Origin: Alkalihalobacillus alcalophilus ATCC 27647 = CGMCC 1.3604
GTDB taxonomy: Bacteria; Bacillota; Bacilli; Bacillales; Bacillaceae_D
Direction: 5' to 3'
Length of the DNA stretch: 17,290 nt
Assembly (NCBI RefSeq): GCF_000292245.2
Contig: NZ_ALPT02000083.1
Location: forward strand, 1-17,290
Part shown: one piece after another, positions 1-7,953 of the stretch
Position numbering within the stretch: position 1 is the stretch's first letter
Layout of the letters: each line of letters opens with the position of its first letter
Program-made: the position numbers and the translations under genes
Notes under the pieces: generated by a model
Seen by the model: only the letters and a program-made list of their open reading frames with translations
Told to the model about the DNA's origin: nothing
Database searches by the model: none

Positions 1-1
1 G

Positions 2-37
2 GTGGCGAGGTTTGATGATATCGCCATTCTCAATTAG
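2..37 (+). other. possible 3' end of an upstream reading frame
   Basis: From position 2 a frame reads VARFDDIAILN and stops at TAG (35-37). It could be the last codons of a gene that starts before the window. Eleven residues are too few to name a family or to be sure it is coding. Confidence 0.15.
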
Positions 38-608
38 CTATTTCTAACGCAGAAGGACCTTCTTCTTCACTTTGTTAGTTATGAAAAGACAGAATTCCAA
101 TCGAAATAAGCTCGCTAGTCTAGCTAACAGAGCATCAACACGGATTTATTTACAACTGTAACGGAATGAGTCATGGAAGGAGAAAAATCATTCTCAAGCT
201 ACTGTATTTTGAAGTATTGTCTGTTTTTTTATTCCATGAGAAAACGAACCTAGATTCGATTCTATTATCAAGCTCCCAAACAGACGCGGAGTGTCTGTTT
301 GGGAGCGACAGCCGGAGGGCCTATTATTTATTTCTTGATGCACAGATAACGTGAGATTGGTTTGTTCGTTTATGAACATGACGTATTAAAGCAAAGGGTT
401 GACTGTTTACATTTTTTTCAATAGGAAGGAAGAGTTAATCACATTGTTCGCGACAGCCGAAGCTCTTCATTATTAGTGAACAGTTTCCTTCCACAGCCTA
501 CGAAGAGATGTGTTCAGACTGTCAACGATTGAGTCGTTCATGTAAAGTCAATTTCTATCAACGGTTAAGGGGCAATTATACTCTGCGAAAGTTGAGAACT
601 TAACTATT
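38..608. other. gene-poor region with inverted repeats, probably non-coding or decayed
   Basis: I see no recognisable protein in any frame of this 570-bp stretch; the open frames are short and lack a good ribosome binding site. It contains a perfect 14-bp stem-loop (272-306). A 13-mer, GCGACAGCCGRAG, occurs at 305-317 and 450-462. Long-range inverted sequences are present: TTGACTGTTTACAT at 399-412 against ATGTAAAGTCAA at 540-551, and GGAAGGAA at 424-431 against TTCCTTCC at 485-492. A short plus-strand frame (about 449-603) contains CSDCQRLSRSC, but nothing supports it as a gene. The whole region may be a decayed mobile element or a structured RNA. Confidence 0.4.
272..306. repeat. perfect 14-bp inverted repeat (stem-loop)
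   Basis: GCTCCCAAACAGAC (272-285) and GTCTGTTTGGGAGC (293-306) are perfect reverse complements separated by a 7-nt loop, GCGGAGT. No T-tract follows on either strand, so it does not look like a standard intrinsic terminator. No gene flanks it closely. Confidence 0.75.
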
Positions 609-645
609 AAAAAAGTTAGATGACCGTCATTTTAGTCATCTAACT
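609..645 (-). terminator. intrinsic terminator of the pdaC-like gene
   Basis: AGTTAGATGAC (614-624) pairs perfectly with GTCATCTAACT (635-645). Read on the minus strand, the stem runs into six T (complement of 609-614). It lies about 40 nt past the stop codon of the deacetylase gene. Confidence 0.85.
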
Positions 646-685
646 CTTCTTTAGGTGGTTTTGTCGCTACCCCCTATTAAATACA

Positions 686-2149
686 TTATCTTTTAGTATG
701 TGGACCAATTTCACCATGGTTTTGATATAATAGCTCCGAAACGGTCACAAACTCATATCCTTGCTCTTCAAGTTCTTTCATCAGTTGAGGAAGAGCGTCC
801 GCAGTCGCCTGGTGGATGTCATGCATCAGAATAATAGCTCCGTCATGGACATTGTTAAGGATAACTTTGTTTATTTCATCCTTGTCTCTGCTTTTCCAAT
901 CAAGGGAATCAACAGACCAGAGAACCATCGGTATTCCAATGTCTGAAATAAGAGAGATTACCCCATCATTATATGAACCATATGGAGGCCTCATAGTCGA
1001 AGGTCGAAAGCCAACTGCTTCTTCGATTTGTAAACTCGTTTCCTCCAACTCGTGCTTTATTCTTTCTGAGTCAAGAGTGACCATATCAGGATGGCTCATT
1101 GAGTGATTTCCAATTTCATGTCCTAAACGTGCTACCTCTTGAGCTAAGCCAGGGTAATATTCAACTTGTGTACCTAGCATATAAAATGTAGCTTTAGCAT
1201 CAAATTGACTTAATGTCTCAAGAACTTGAGGTGTTACATTAGGATGGGGGCCATCATCAAATGTAAGGGCTACATATTTCCCGTCCGGCTCTAATTCCTT
1301 CCATTCTGACTCTATATCTATAATATCTTTTTCTATATCTTCTATCTCTATTTTCTCAGAACCCATGAGGATATCTTCATGAATGTATCCTAGAATTTCA
1401 TCCAGAGGGATATCAACCTGCATGAGACCCGCAGCTCCTGCAGCAACTTCGTATTTATCAAAATAAAGCGAGAAAACGTCACTACTTAAAGACCACTTCC
1501 ACTTTGTAGGTGTCTTTAATACATCTTCTAAATAGTCTTCAAATATAAAACTAAACCGCTCCTCATCTTCTTGTAATAGATTAAAAGCCAGTTGATAAAT
1601 TGTATCAACTAAATCTTTATTGACTGCCAGAACTTCTTCTAATTCTAAAATCTTTCCCTTTTCAAGGTCAATTGTAAACGTAGTAACCTCTTGATTTCCG
1701 TTGGCTCCCCCATAATATTGATAGTTACTAAATATAAAACTATAGATATGACTCGTAATTTGCTGCGTGGTCATTTGAATATTTAAATGTGCGAGATGAT
1801 CCTCGTTTAAAAAATCCTTATTTAGGTCCACTTGCTCTAAAAATTCTTTCTCTTTATTGTTAAGCCAACCATGGACATTCTCGTCAATAGCTTCAATCCC
1901 CGTTTCCGGTACTATAATAGAAGATGTATAAATTCCAGTTTGTTTTGTTTTACTAATCACATCAATCCCTGAATATTTTGTTTCAAAACTTGGATCATTC
2001 TCATCTATAATTTGACCTTGAGAGACTACCACCTCTTGGGCCTGTATAGTTGCAGTGTTTTTCTTTAACAGACTAAAAAAGAAACTACTTACAACAACAA
2101 CCAAGATAAGAAGCACCAGCCAACCAGGCCACTTAATTCGTCTTATCAT
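686..2149 (-). CDS. pdaC: peptidoglycan N-acetylmuramic acid/polysaccharide deacetylase, PdaC-like
   Basis: This is a membrane-anchored cell-wall deacetylase of 487 residues. One N-terminal transmembrane segment (about 10-28) is followed by an extracellular region resembling the DUF4163/DUF3298 module of PdaC (about 60-255). The catalytic NodB domain fills the rest. All five NodB motifs are visible: TFDDGP (296-301), HSMSHP (349-354), RPPYG (387-391), WSVDSLDW (411-418) and LMHDIH (441-446). The metal-binding Asp and two His residues are intact. Bacillus subtilis PdaC has the same architecture and similar length, and removes acetyl groups from peptidoglycan sugars, giving lysozyme resistance. 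The ATG at 2149 follows AGAGAGGA by about 10 nt. The gene is monocistronic with its own terminator. The assignment to PdaC rather than another NodB protein rests on the DUF3298-type N-terminal half. Confidence 0.9.
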   Translation of the reverse strand: MIRRIKWPGWLVLLILVVVVSSFFFSLLKKNTATIQAQEVVVSQGQIIDENDPSFETKYSGIDVISKTKQTGIYTSSIIVPETGIEAIDENVHGWLNNKEKEFLEQVDLNKDFLNEDHLAHLNIQMTTQQITSHIYSFIFSNYQYYGGANGNQEVTTFTIDLEKGKILELEEVLAVNKDLVDTIYQLAFNLLQEDEERFSFIFEDYLEDVLKTPTKWKWSLSSDVFSLYFDKYEVAAGAAGLMQVDIPLDEILGYIHEDILMGSEKIEIEDIEKDIIDIESEWKELEPDGKYVALTFDDGPHPNVTPQVLETLSQFDAKATFYMLGTQVEYYPGLAQEVARLGHEIGNHSMSHPDMVTLDSERIKHELEETSLQIEEAVGFRPSTMRPPYGSYNDGVISLISDIGIPMVLWSVDSLDWKSRDKDEINKVILNNVHDGAIILMHDIHQATADALPQLMKELEEQGYEFVTVSELLYQNHGEIGPHTKR

Positions 2150-2305
2150 TTGCTACAAATCCTCTCTCCACTTATCTCACATACAAATTAATATACTACC
2201 AAATTAATTCCAGTAAAACAACAGAATTTTTGTGTGAAATATAAGGATCAAAACCTGGTTATATATATTTATATTGCAAGCTACCGGATAATAACTCCAT
2301 ACTAT

Positions 2306-2477
2306 ATGAATTTTTTATCTAGCAAGGAAAGAAGACCTTAACAAAATACAATCTGAGTCGTCAACCATCACTGAACCAGAGACAAGCCAATCAACTAAAG
2401 AGGACTCATCCCTGAAGCAAACGTTTAATTTAATTATGTTAGGTGTTATAGTTATGGCTCTTCAAACTCTACCTTAA
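2306..2477 (+). pseudogene. possible remnant of a small membrane-anchored protein (frameshifted)
   Basis: An uninterrupted plus-strand frame (2310-2477, TAA) encodes a Ser/Thr/Glu-rich stretch (for example TITEPETSQSTKEDSS) followed by a hydrophobic segment (NLIMLGVIVMALQTLP). It has no start codon of its own. An ATG at 2306 in the neighbouring frame reads MNFLSSKE and would join it if one A of GGAAAGAAG (2326-2334) were removed, giving about 56 residues. I see no ribosome binding site, and the 3' end overlaps the convergent gene ending at 2452. The composition is more protein-like than usual for AT-rich intergenic DNA, but I recognise no family and it may be chance. It is the only content I can point to in the 2150-2451 gap. 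Confidence 0.25.
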
Positions 2478-2829
2478 CAATGTCTGGTTCACTCCCTCTT
2501 CTAGTAAGAATGACCTCTGCTTCATAATCATTTTTCCACTCTATTGATATATTTTGAGGAAGTTTCGTTTTCATGATGGACTTGTCATCATATTTAATTC
2601 TAAGGATAGGATCTGGAAATTCGTCTACCTTAACCACTTCAATTTTGTTTATATCATTTGGAGAAAAGCTCACTTCCAATTGAGTCTCTTCAAATGATTT
2701 TGTAAAGAACAACCAACCGACTGCAAAAATAACTAAAAGCATTAAAAAAACTAGCCCCAAAAAACAGCCGATTCCTGTTAAGAGTTTAGTCTTTTGCTGC
2801 TCAATGCCGTCACCTTCATCCCGATCCAT
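2452..2829 (-). CDS. small single-span membrane protein of unknown function
   Basis: This 125-residue protein has a short acidic N-terminus (MDRDEGDGIEQQ), one long hydrophobic segment (about 18-43) and a soluble domain of about 80 residues, probably extracellular. The soluble part alternates charged and hydrophobic residues (for example VEVSFSP-like and ILRIKYDD strands), which suggests a small beta-rich fold. A purine-rich sequence, GGAAAGAG, precedes the ATG. I do not recognise the family. It is flanked by cell-wall enzymes on both sides but is not obviously in an operon with them: long gaps separate it from both, and the gene upstream of it has its own terminator. Confidence 0.65.
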   Translation of the reverse strand: MDRDEGDGIEQQKTKLLTGIGCFLGLVFLMLLVIFAVGWLFFTKSFEETQLEVSFSPNDINKIEVVKVDEFPDPILRIKYDDKSIMKTKLPQNISIEWKNDYEAEVILTRRGSEPDIVKVEFEEP

Positions 2830-3059
2830 TTTTATTCTCTTTCCTTTCTTTACAGATAGAAGTTATGAATTCTATTTAATACATTCTGTATTTTCCTGCT
2901 ATAACTATCAAGTTTTTTAGTACTTTTTAGCCCGTACAATCAAATAACAAAATAAATACGTAGACTCCCACAAATTTCTGCTTAGTTTAATACATACAAA
3001 TTATAACATTCTATTTGTACGGATTTTAAGACCGAATGATATCTATCTTTTTAAATTAG

Positions 3060-3096
3060 AAAAAACTATTCCACTAATAACTCAAGGAATAGTTTT
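3060..3096 (-). terminator. intrinsic terminator of the L,D-transpeptidase gene
   Basis: AAAACTATTCC (3062-3072) pairs perfectly with GGAATAGTTTT (3086-3096). On the minus strand the stem ends in a run of six T. It lies just past the stop codon at 3107. The rest of the 2830-3059 gap is AT-rich and shows nothing recognisable. Confidence 0.8.
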
Positions 3097-3106
3097 ATAA
3101 TCTTCC

Positions 3107-3604
3107 CTATGGTTGAATCCTTACTCTTGTTCCAATCGGAATCGTTGCGGCTAGCTCTTCCACATCGGCATTAAACATCCGAATGCATCCAAGTGAGACC
3201 GATTTTCCAATGGAAGACGGATCATTAGTACCGTGAATACCATAATGCTGTTTTGAAAGGGACATCCACATCGTTCCATATGGCCCTCCAGGATTTGGGG
3301 CCTTATTAATGATCACAAAATCACCCACTGGTGTTTCCGTTAACATCTTTCCCACTGCAATCGGATAAGTTTTTACTATCATTCCATTTTGTAATAAAGT
3401 CAAAGTATGATTAGAAAGAGAAACATGTATTTCATACGGTAATGTATTTGGATCTGGCAAGCCAGGGATGATAATGGGCTGACCGATGTACAATACATTT
3501 GGGTTAATCATTGGATTCGCTTGGATTATTTCTGCAAGTGGAGTCCGATAATCCACTGAAATTTGCCATAAGTTTTCTCCAGGCTTGACAATATGATGAT
3601 ACAT
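3107..3604 (-). CDS. ykuD: LysM domain L,D-transpeptidase, YkuD-like
   Basis: The 165-residue product matches the size and layout of B. subtilis YkuD (about 164 residues). An N-terminal LysM domain (about 1-47, YHHIVKPGENLWQIS and IGQPIIIPG) binds peptidoglycan. A YkuD catalytic domain (about 56-165) follows. The active site is seen as IHGTNDPSSIGKSVS then LGCIRMFN, with His124 and the nucleophile Cys140. Such enzymes form or edit 3-3 peptidoglycan crosslinks, often in spores. No signal peptide is evident, as in YkuD. The longer frame begins at 3619 (MWEDIM), but those first codons are themselves the ribosome binding site GGGAGG. The ATG at 3604 therefore sits at the correct spacing and is the start chosen. 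The residue before Gly-Cys is Leu, where many family members have His or Lys. Confidence 0.9.
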   Translation of the reverse strand: MYHHIVKPGENLWQISVDYRTPLAEIIQANPMINPNVLYIGQPIIIPGLPDPNTLPYEIHVSLSNHTLTLLQNGMIVKTYPIAVGKMLTETPVGDFVIINKAPNPGGPYGTMWMSLSKQHYGIHGTNDPSSIGKSVSLGCIRMFNADVEELAATIPIGTRVRIQP

Positions 3605-3673
3605 AATATCCTCCCACATAGATAATTTTTGCTATTATATGTGAGCTCCACCTTATCTGTTCAGGGTTATCAC

Positions 3674-4171
3674 TTATACACTTTCCAACGACTGATTTAA
3701 TAATTTCTTTTTAAACTGAACAACTTGATCTTCCTCATAAATAAAAGCATGCTCGTAAATCTCCTGATCTGATAAAATCGTTTCTAAGAAATAGGACAGA
3801 TTTGCGACACCGACGTTTTCATGATGCAGAATCCATTCAATTTTTTTCCAATCTAAAATTCCTTCCGCTGTCTTGATAGGAGTTACATAGGGGATTTGTT
3901 CCGGAAGCTCAGCCACAAAAAGATAAAGACCGTCATAATATGTATTCCCGACATCACTCCACGATAGCGTTCCTTTATAATGAACATCCTCTTTTTTAAA
4001 CAAAAGACCCGTTTCTTCTTTCATTTCGCGAATAATGTTTTTAAGCGGCTCTTCTTCCCTTTCTATTTTACCACCAACCCCATTCCAAGCTCCCATCCAT
4101 TGCGGCTTTTCACGATTTAATAACAAGATCTCATCTTTTCGCTTAATAAAACAGAGCGTATACGTAAACAT
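3674..4171 (-). CDS. Nudix hydrolase (8-oxo-dGTP diphosphatase type)
   Basis: The protein has 165 residues and a perfect Nudix box: G34, E40, then R48-E49-M-K-E52-E53-T-G55-L. This matches GX5EX7REUXEEXGU and provides the Mg2+-binding helix for hydrolysis of nucleoside diphosphates linked to another group. The N-terminus (MFTYTLCFIKRKDEILLLNR) and the PQWMGAWNGVGGKIE approach to the box resemble MutT/YtkD-like enzymes that clean oxidised nucleotides. The substrate cannot be fixed from sequence. The longer frame starts at 4195, but GAGGTGG lies about 9 nt before the ATG at 4171, so the shorter start is preferred. The gene diverges from the small membrane protein at 4341. About 70 nt separate its stop from the L,D-transpeptidase start, so read-through into that gene is possible. 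Confidence 0.88.
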   Translation of the reverse strand: MFTYTLCFIKRKDEILLLNREKPQWMGAWNGVGGKIEREEEPLKNIIREMKEETGLLFKKEDVHYKGTLSWSDVGNTYYDGLYLFVAELPEQIPYVTPIKTAEGILDWKKIEWILHHENVGVANLSYFLETILSDQEIYEHAFIYEEDQVVQFKKKLLNQSLESV

Positions 4172-4340
4172 TCTTTCCACCCACCTCAAATTCAATGACT
4201 TTTATCGGTCCATTTATGACATAATAACAACAATATTTGGTTAATGCCCAAAATGAATAATAGTTACTATATAATCATATCAAAGACTTGATTTTTCTGT
4301 TACGATTAATTGACATTAATTTCTTATCGGAGGTTTTTTT

Positions 4341-4664
4341 GTGAACAGTTTATTTATTACGATTATCCTTGTTTCCTTCGTTGTATCTATTATAGCTAGC
4401 GTCGTCATTATGAAAAAGAAACAACATAAATACATAGCACTTGCCTTTGCCTTTGGAATTTCTGCTTTTATTTTAGTGGCCGCTACACCAGTTGTTTATA
4501 GCATGGATAATCAAATTTTTGAAAATCAAACAAATCGTTTTTTTGAAAGCTTAGGGATTTACACACTCATTTATTTTATTCCATTAGTTACTCTCATAAA
4601 CTTTTGCCTCATTCATCTCCTTGATAAAAAAGAAGAGAAAGAGGAAGAAGAAGAAGTCAATTAA
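4341..4664 (+). CDS. small multi-span membrane protein of unknown function (GTG start)
   Basis: This 107-residue protein starts at GTG, placed 7 nt after a clear CGGAGG (4328-4333). Three hydrophobic segments (about 4-25, 30-50 and 73-93) predict an integral membrane protein. The C-terminus is strongly charged (DKKEEKEEEEEVN). I recognise no family. It has its own terminator (4715-4752) and diverges from the Nudix gene, so it is probably a single transcription unit. Confidence 0.7.
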   Translation: MNSLFITIILVSFVVSIIASVVIMKKKQHKYIALAFAFGISAFILVAATPVVYSMDNQIFENQTNRFFESLGIYTLIYFIPLVTLINFCLIHLLDKKEEKEEEEEVN

Positions 4665-4714
4665 TCAAACACATGCCACTACTCGAACTGTATGAGAAAA
4701 TGAATCACAATAAG

Positions 4715-4752
4715 AAAGTAGATGAGAAAATGAGGCTCATCTACTTTTTTTA
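4715..4752 (+). terminator. intrinsic terminator of the 4341 gene
   Basis: AAAGTAGATGAG (4715-4726) pairs with CTCATCTACTTT (4736-4747) and runs into a T-tract. It lies about 50 nt beyond the stop codon. Confidence 0.88.
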
Positions 4753-4879
4753 AGCCATTTCTACAAAACTTAAGTTAAAAACAGAAAATCATTTACAAAA
4801 CTCTGAGAGAAAAAAGGAATATGAGGAATAATAGCGAATATCTTACATGTTAATCTGAATAACTCACTTCGTTTCTCAG

Positions 4880-4909
4880 AACGAGTTTTCGATAACTCGT
4901 TATTTTTTT
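4880..4909 (+). terminator. terminator-like hairpin with no gene directly upstream
   Basis: AACGAGTT (4880-4887) pairs with AACTCGTT (4894-4901), followed by ATTTTTTT. The preceding gene already has its own terminator at 4715-4752, so this one should end a separate short transcript from about 4753-4880, or act as a leader terminator for the lipoprotein gene at 4994. Upstream AACT and CGTT (4861-4873) can pair with AACG and AGTT of the left arm, forming a competing hairpin. Confidence 0.6.
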
Positions 4910-4993
4910 GCTGTCTTTTGTCCAAAATAATTAAAAAAGATACAAATTTTCTCCATTTCTATGGTAAACTCTTAATGTTAAGGGGAGGTCAAG

Positions 4994-5575
4994 ATGAAAA
5001 AATTACCGTTCTTATGTTTGTTGGCATTCGTATTAGTCGGATGTGTCGACACAACTCAAACAAATAATGGCAGCATAGATATTCAACAACAATTAAGTGA
5101 CCTTAAAGAAGAAAACAATGAATTACGAGCTGAAAATAGAGAGTTAGAAGAACAATTAAACGCGAAAGAAATTGAATATCAAATTGCAACGGATGCTCTT
5201 CACCAACAAGTTAATAACCGAGAAGAGCAAATAGATGAGTTGCAAGAACAACTTAGTTTGTTAGATCCGACTGTTCCACATTCAGAGATTCTAGAGACGC
5301 TTTTGAATTTATCATTGGATGTATTTACTGCATATAATAATCAAAATGAAAGCTTTATTGAAATGATTGCTTCAGAAGAGGCGAACTATTTACCAATATC
5401 CTCATTTTATCATTTCACTTTGGAGACTTTAGAATTCCGAACGATTAACTTGATTTTCGAAGACGAAATTGACGTTATCTTTGCTGAAGTAGATGACAAA
5501 TCAAACATCGAATATTTATTAACTTTTAAGCTAATAGAAGATGAATGGAAATTAGCTAATTTTGATATTAATTAA
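4994..5575 (+). CDS. coiled-coil lipoprotein of unknown function
   Basis: The 193-residue product begins with a type II signal peptide; the lipobox LVGC places the lipidated residue at Cys17, so it should be anchored outside the cytoplasmic membrane. Residues about 30-88 form a heptad-rich coiled coil (LKEENNELRAENRELEEQL and similar). A C-terminal domain of about 100 residues (95-193) ends in ...FKLIEDEWKLANFDIN, which resembles the small NTF2-like or DUF-type domains found on Bacillus lipoproteins; that resemblance is only an impression. AGGGGAGG stands about 7 nt before the ATG. It has its own terminator (5585-5620). No partner is evident from the neighbours. Confidence 0.8.
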   Translation: MKKLPFLCLLAFVLVGCVDTTQTNNGSIDIQQQLSDLKEENNELRAENRELEEQLNAKEIEYQIATDALHQQVNNREEQIDELQEQLSLLDPTVPHSEILETLLNLSLDVFTAYNNQNESFIEMIASEEANYLPISSFYHFTLETLEFRTINLIFEDEIDVIFAEVDDKSNIEYLLTFKLIEDEWKLANFDIN

Positions 5576-5584
5576 CACCGACTA

Positions 5585-5620
5585 ACATCTCACCCCTAGA
5601 ATGGTGGGATGTTTTGTTTG
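5585..5620 (+). terminator. intrinsic terminator of the lipoprotein gene
   Basis: ACATCTCACC (5585-5594) pairs with GGTGGGATGT (5603-5612), with one G-T wobble, followed by TTTTGTTTG. It lies 10 nt past the stop codon. Confidence 0.85.
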
Positions 5621-5753
5621 TCAGGGACTATCTTATCTACTAAAATAAAAGAGATTTAGCGAAACTATCAATAACTGCATACTTTTTGCACAATTTGGCT
5701 TTATTATACTTAATGGGTTAAACAAAGAATCCATACTAAATAAGGAGTTTTTT

Positions 5754-6434
5754 ATGTCTACTAGTTCAACGCACACTTCAAAATTTATTGTTATTTTTAC
5801 ACTTGCGTTAGTCGTTACAGCTGTTCTTTTTTTCTTCTTCACTCAAAAAGATGAACCAAATCAAGATATTATTCTTTCTGAGCATCCAGATATTAGCGGA
5901 CAGCCCATTCTGGGTAATAAAGATGCTCCCGTCTCAGTTGTTGAGTTTGGTGATTATAAATGCCCCGCTTGTAAAAGATGGGACGAAACCATTTTACCTC
6001 AGTTACAAGAAGATTTTATTAATGATGGACTCGTTCAGTACTCATATATCAATACGTTATTTCACGGAGAAGAATCTGGGTTAGCTGCCCTTGCTAGTGA
6101 ATCTGTTTGGCATCACCACCCAGAAGCCTTCTGGGATTACCATCAAGAAATTTTTCATCAACAACCGGCTGCCCAAAATCATGATGAAGCATGGATCACT
6201 CCATTAAAGCTTGTTGAAATCGCGGCTGAAATCGAAGCAGAAATTGATCTAGAACAACTGGCAGCAGATATTATCGAACAAACTTTTATCGACGAGTTAA
6301 CAGCTGATACAGAACAAGTCATCGAATATGACATCCAATTAACACCAAGTATCGTTATTAATGGAACATTAGTGGAAAATCCTTTTGATTACGAACATAT
6401 CAAATCATTAATTGAAAAAGAATTGGTGGACTAA
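5754..6434 (+). CDS. bdbD: membrane-anchored thiol-disulfide oxidoreductase BdbD (DsbA family)
   Basis: This 226-residue protein has one N-terminal membrane anchor (about 10-30) and an extracellular DsbA-like thioredoxin fold. The redox motif CPAC (Cys70-Cys73) sits in VVEFGDYKCPACKRW. The cis-proline loop is TPSIVING (Pro198), and the helical insertion typical of DsbA lies between. It should introduce disulfide bonds into secreted proteins and be reoxidised by the BdbC partner encoded next to it. The length matches B. subtilis BdbD (222). AAGGAG precedes the ATG by 7 nt. The stop codon directly abuts the start of bdbC, so the two genes are an operon. Confidence 0.93.
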   Translation: MSTSSTHTSKFIVIFTLALVVTAVLFFFFTQKDEPNQDIILSEHPDISGQPILGNKDAPVSVVEFGDYKCPACKRWDETILPQLQEDFINDGLVQYSYINTLFHGEESGLAALASESVWHHHPEAFWDYHQEIFHQQPAAQNHDEAWITPLKLVEIAAEIEAEIDLEQLAADIIEQTFIDELTADTEQVIEYDIQLTPSIVINGTLVENPFDYEHIKSLIEKELVD

Positions 6435-6872
6435 ATGATGGCCAAGCTAATGTCTGCCAAATCCTTTCTTTATTTTGCTTGGCTCGTCTCCATTATTGCT
6501 ACACTTGGAAGCTTATATTTTAGTGAAGTTAAAGAGTTTATTCCGTGCGAACTCTGTTGGTACCAACGAATCTTTATGTACCCATTAACTTTTATTCTTG
6601 GGATCGCGGTCTATTTTAATGACTTTAAAGTCGTACGATACGTTCTTCCGTTATCAATAATAGGCGGTTGTATATCCATTTATCATTATCTCATTCAAAA
6701 AATCCCTTCCTTTGGAGCAATAACCCCTTGTAAAGATGGGATCCCTTGTAACATGCAATATATCAATTGGTTTGGTTTTATAACCATCCCATTCTTAGCC
6801 CTAACTGCCTTTACATTAATTACTATCTTTTTATTTATCGTACTAAGAAAAGAAGCTAAAAAGCCTGATTGA
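6435..6872 (+). CDS. bdbC: disulfide bond formation protein BdbC (DsbB family)
   Basis: The 145-residue integral membrane protein has four predicted transmembrane helices (about 9-29, 44-62, 67-87 and 112-136). Both DsbB cysteine pairs are present: CELC (Cys38, Cys41) in the first external loop and Cys99/Cys105 (CKDGIPC) in the second. It passes electrons from BdbD to quinone in the membrane. The ATG immediately follows the bdbD stop. Candidate starts are Met1, Met2 and Met6; GGTGG lies before Met1/Met2, so Met1 is kept. A terminator hairpin overlaps its stop codon. Confidence 0.93.
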   Translation: MMAKLMSAKSFLYFAWLVSIIATLGSLYFSEVKEFIPCELCWYQRIFMYPLTFILGIAVYFNDFKVVRYVLPLSIIGGCISIYHYLIQKIPSFGAITPCKDGIPCNMQYINWFGFITIPFLALTAFTLITIFLFIVLRKEAKKPD

Positions 6873-6897
6873 GAATAGTTCAATCAAGCTTTTTTTA
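6858..6897. terminator. bidirectional terminator between bdbC and the MBL-fold gene
   Basis: AAGCCTGATTGA (6861-6872) pairs with TCAATCAAGCTT (6880-6891) with one mismatch. A T-tract follows on the plus strand (6890-6896), and an A-tract precedes it (6858-6862), giving a T-tract on the minus strand. The left arm includes the bdbC stop codon. Confidence 0.85.
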
Positions 6898-6949
6898 GCT
6901 CCTTTTATCACAAATAATTCCAACTGTCATTTGAAGATATGAATTTAAA

Positions 6950-7930
6950 TCAATCAGTTGTTGAAACTTCTACTTTTTTTATATTGCATTCACTTTTAGC
7001 TCGATAATATCGAATGCCGTTTTCTGTGGAATAATCAACCATTCCTTCTGAGACCAGATATTTAAAACGGGCAATTGTAGAAATAAATGGACTAAAAAAA
7101 TGAGCCTTCTTTTTAGGTTGATATATTTCAGCACAAACTTCTGCGGCCGTTTTCCAATCCGATTTCAAACAATTAAGCATTTGTTCAAGTCTATGTTCAT
7201 GACCCTTTTTCAATTCATCTACTCTTTCAGTCAAATTGCTAAATACTTCTCCATGCCCAGGTAAACACAGTTTCGTTGGATAATTTCGAATTAAGTCAAG
7301 CGATTCAAAATAATGTTTCATTGAGTCGACTTCTTTATTGCTCAATGAAAAATAAATAATCGGTGAAATATCCTTTAACACATGATCACCTACGACAAGA
7401 ATTTGTTTCTCTCTTTGGTAAAAACACATGTGATCAGTAGAGTGACCAGGAGTCCATATCACTTCATACTCATCATCCCCTAATTGAATAAATTCTCCTA
7501 TTTCAAACAGAACATCTGGTGTGAAATAATAAGGGGTAGGATCTAATGACAACATCTCAGTTGGAATACTCGGGGCCCCATTTTCAAAAACAATATTTTC
7601 TAGATCTTCTTCTTTAATATGATCATTTTGAATCATTTTTAGCTCTTCATTTCCAATTGTTGATAAATGAACTGGTAATTGATGATTTTCTTGGAACCAG
7701 CGGGCTAATCCAACATGGTCGGGATGGACATGTGTTAAAACGATCTTTTCAATCACGATTCCTGAAGAAAGAATATCTGTCCATAATTGAATAGACTCTT
7801 CTGCCTCACTTCCTGTATCAACTAATGTATACCCACGTTCTCCCTTAAATAAATAACAATTGACTTCACGAATTCCAAATGGAAATCTGACCTTCACTAA
7901 ATAGATGTCGTCTACCACTTTTGTAAGCAT
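6950..7930 (-). CDS. MBL-fold metallo-hydrolase with C-terminal winged-helix domain
   Basis: This 326-residue protein has a metallo-beta-lactamase fold. Its metal ligands are visible: THVHPDH (His67, His69, Asp71, His72), PGHSTDH (His163), GDH (Asp182) and LPGHGE (His226). The last 80 or so residues (for example SDWKTAAEVCAEIYQ and FSPFISTIARFKYLVSEGMV) form a helical C-terminal domain like that of LACTB2 and B. subtilis YqjP-type hydrolases. The activity could be thioester, phosphodiester or lactone hydrolysis, and the sequence cannot tell which. GGAGG lies 5 nt before the ATG. It is transcribed divergently from the two-component system and shares a terminator with bdbC. Confidence 0.87.
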   Translation of the reverse strand: MLTKVVDDIYLVKVRFPFGIREVNCYLFKGERGYTLVDTGSEAEESIQLWTDILSSGIVIEKIVLTHVHPDHVGLARWFQENHQLPVHLSTIGNEELKMIQNDHIKEEDLENIVFENGAPSIPTEMLSLDPTPYYFTPDVLFEIGEFIQLGDDEYEVIWTPGHSTDHMCFYQREKQILVVGDHVLKDISPIIYFSLSNKEVDSMKHYFESLDLIRNYPTKLCLPGHGEVFSNLTERVDELKKGHEHRLEQMLNCLKSDWKTAAEVCAEIYQPKKKAHFFSPFISTIARFKYLVSEGMVDYSTENGIRYYRAKSECNIKKVEVSTTD

Positions 7931-7953
7931 AAGTCCTCCATATCAGTTTTTTT

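Noticed and set aside
166..354. 62-codon plus-strand frame and its minus-strand counterpart 194-379
   Set aside because: Both run through the perfect stem-loop, have no convincing ribosome binding site and no protein-like composition.
3107..3604. loss of activity in the L,D-transpeptidase because SHGC is SLGC
   Set aside because: B. subtilis YkuD itself has SKGC at this place, and the catalytic Cys and the upstream His are both present.
5686..5710. promoter TTGCAC...TATACT upstream of bdbD
   Set aside because: The hexamers are only 13 nt apart, too close for a standard promoter.
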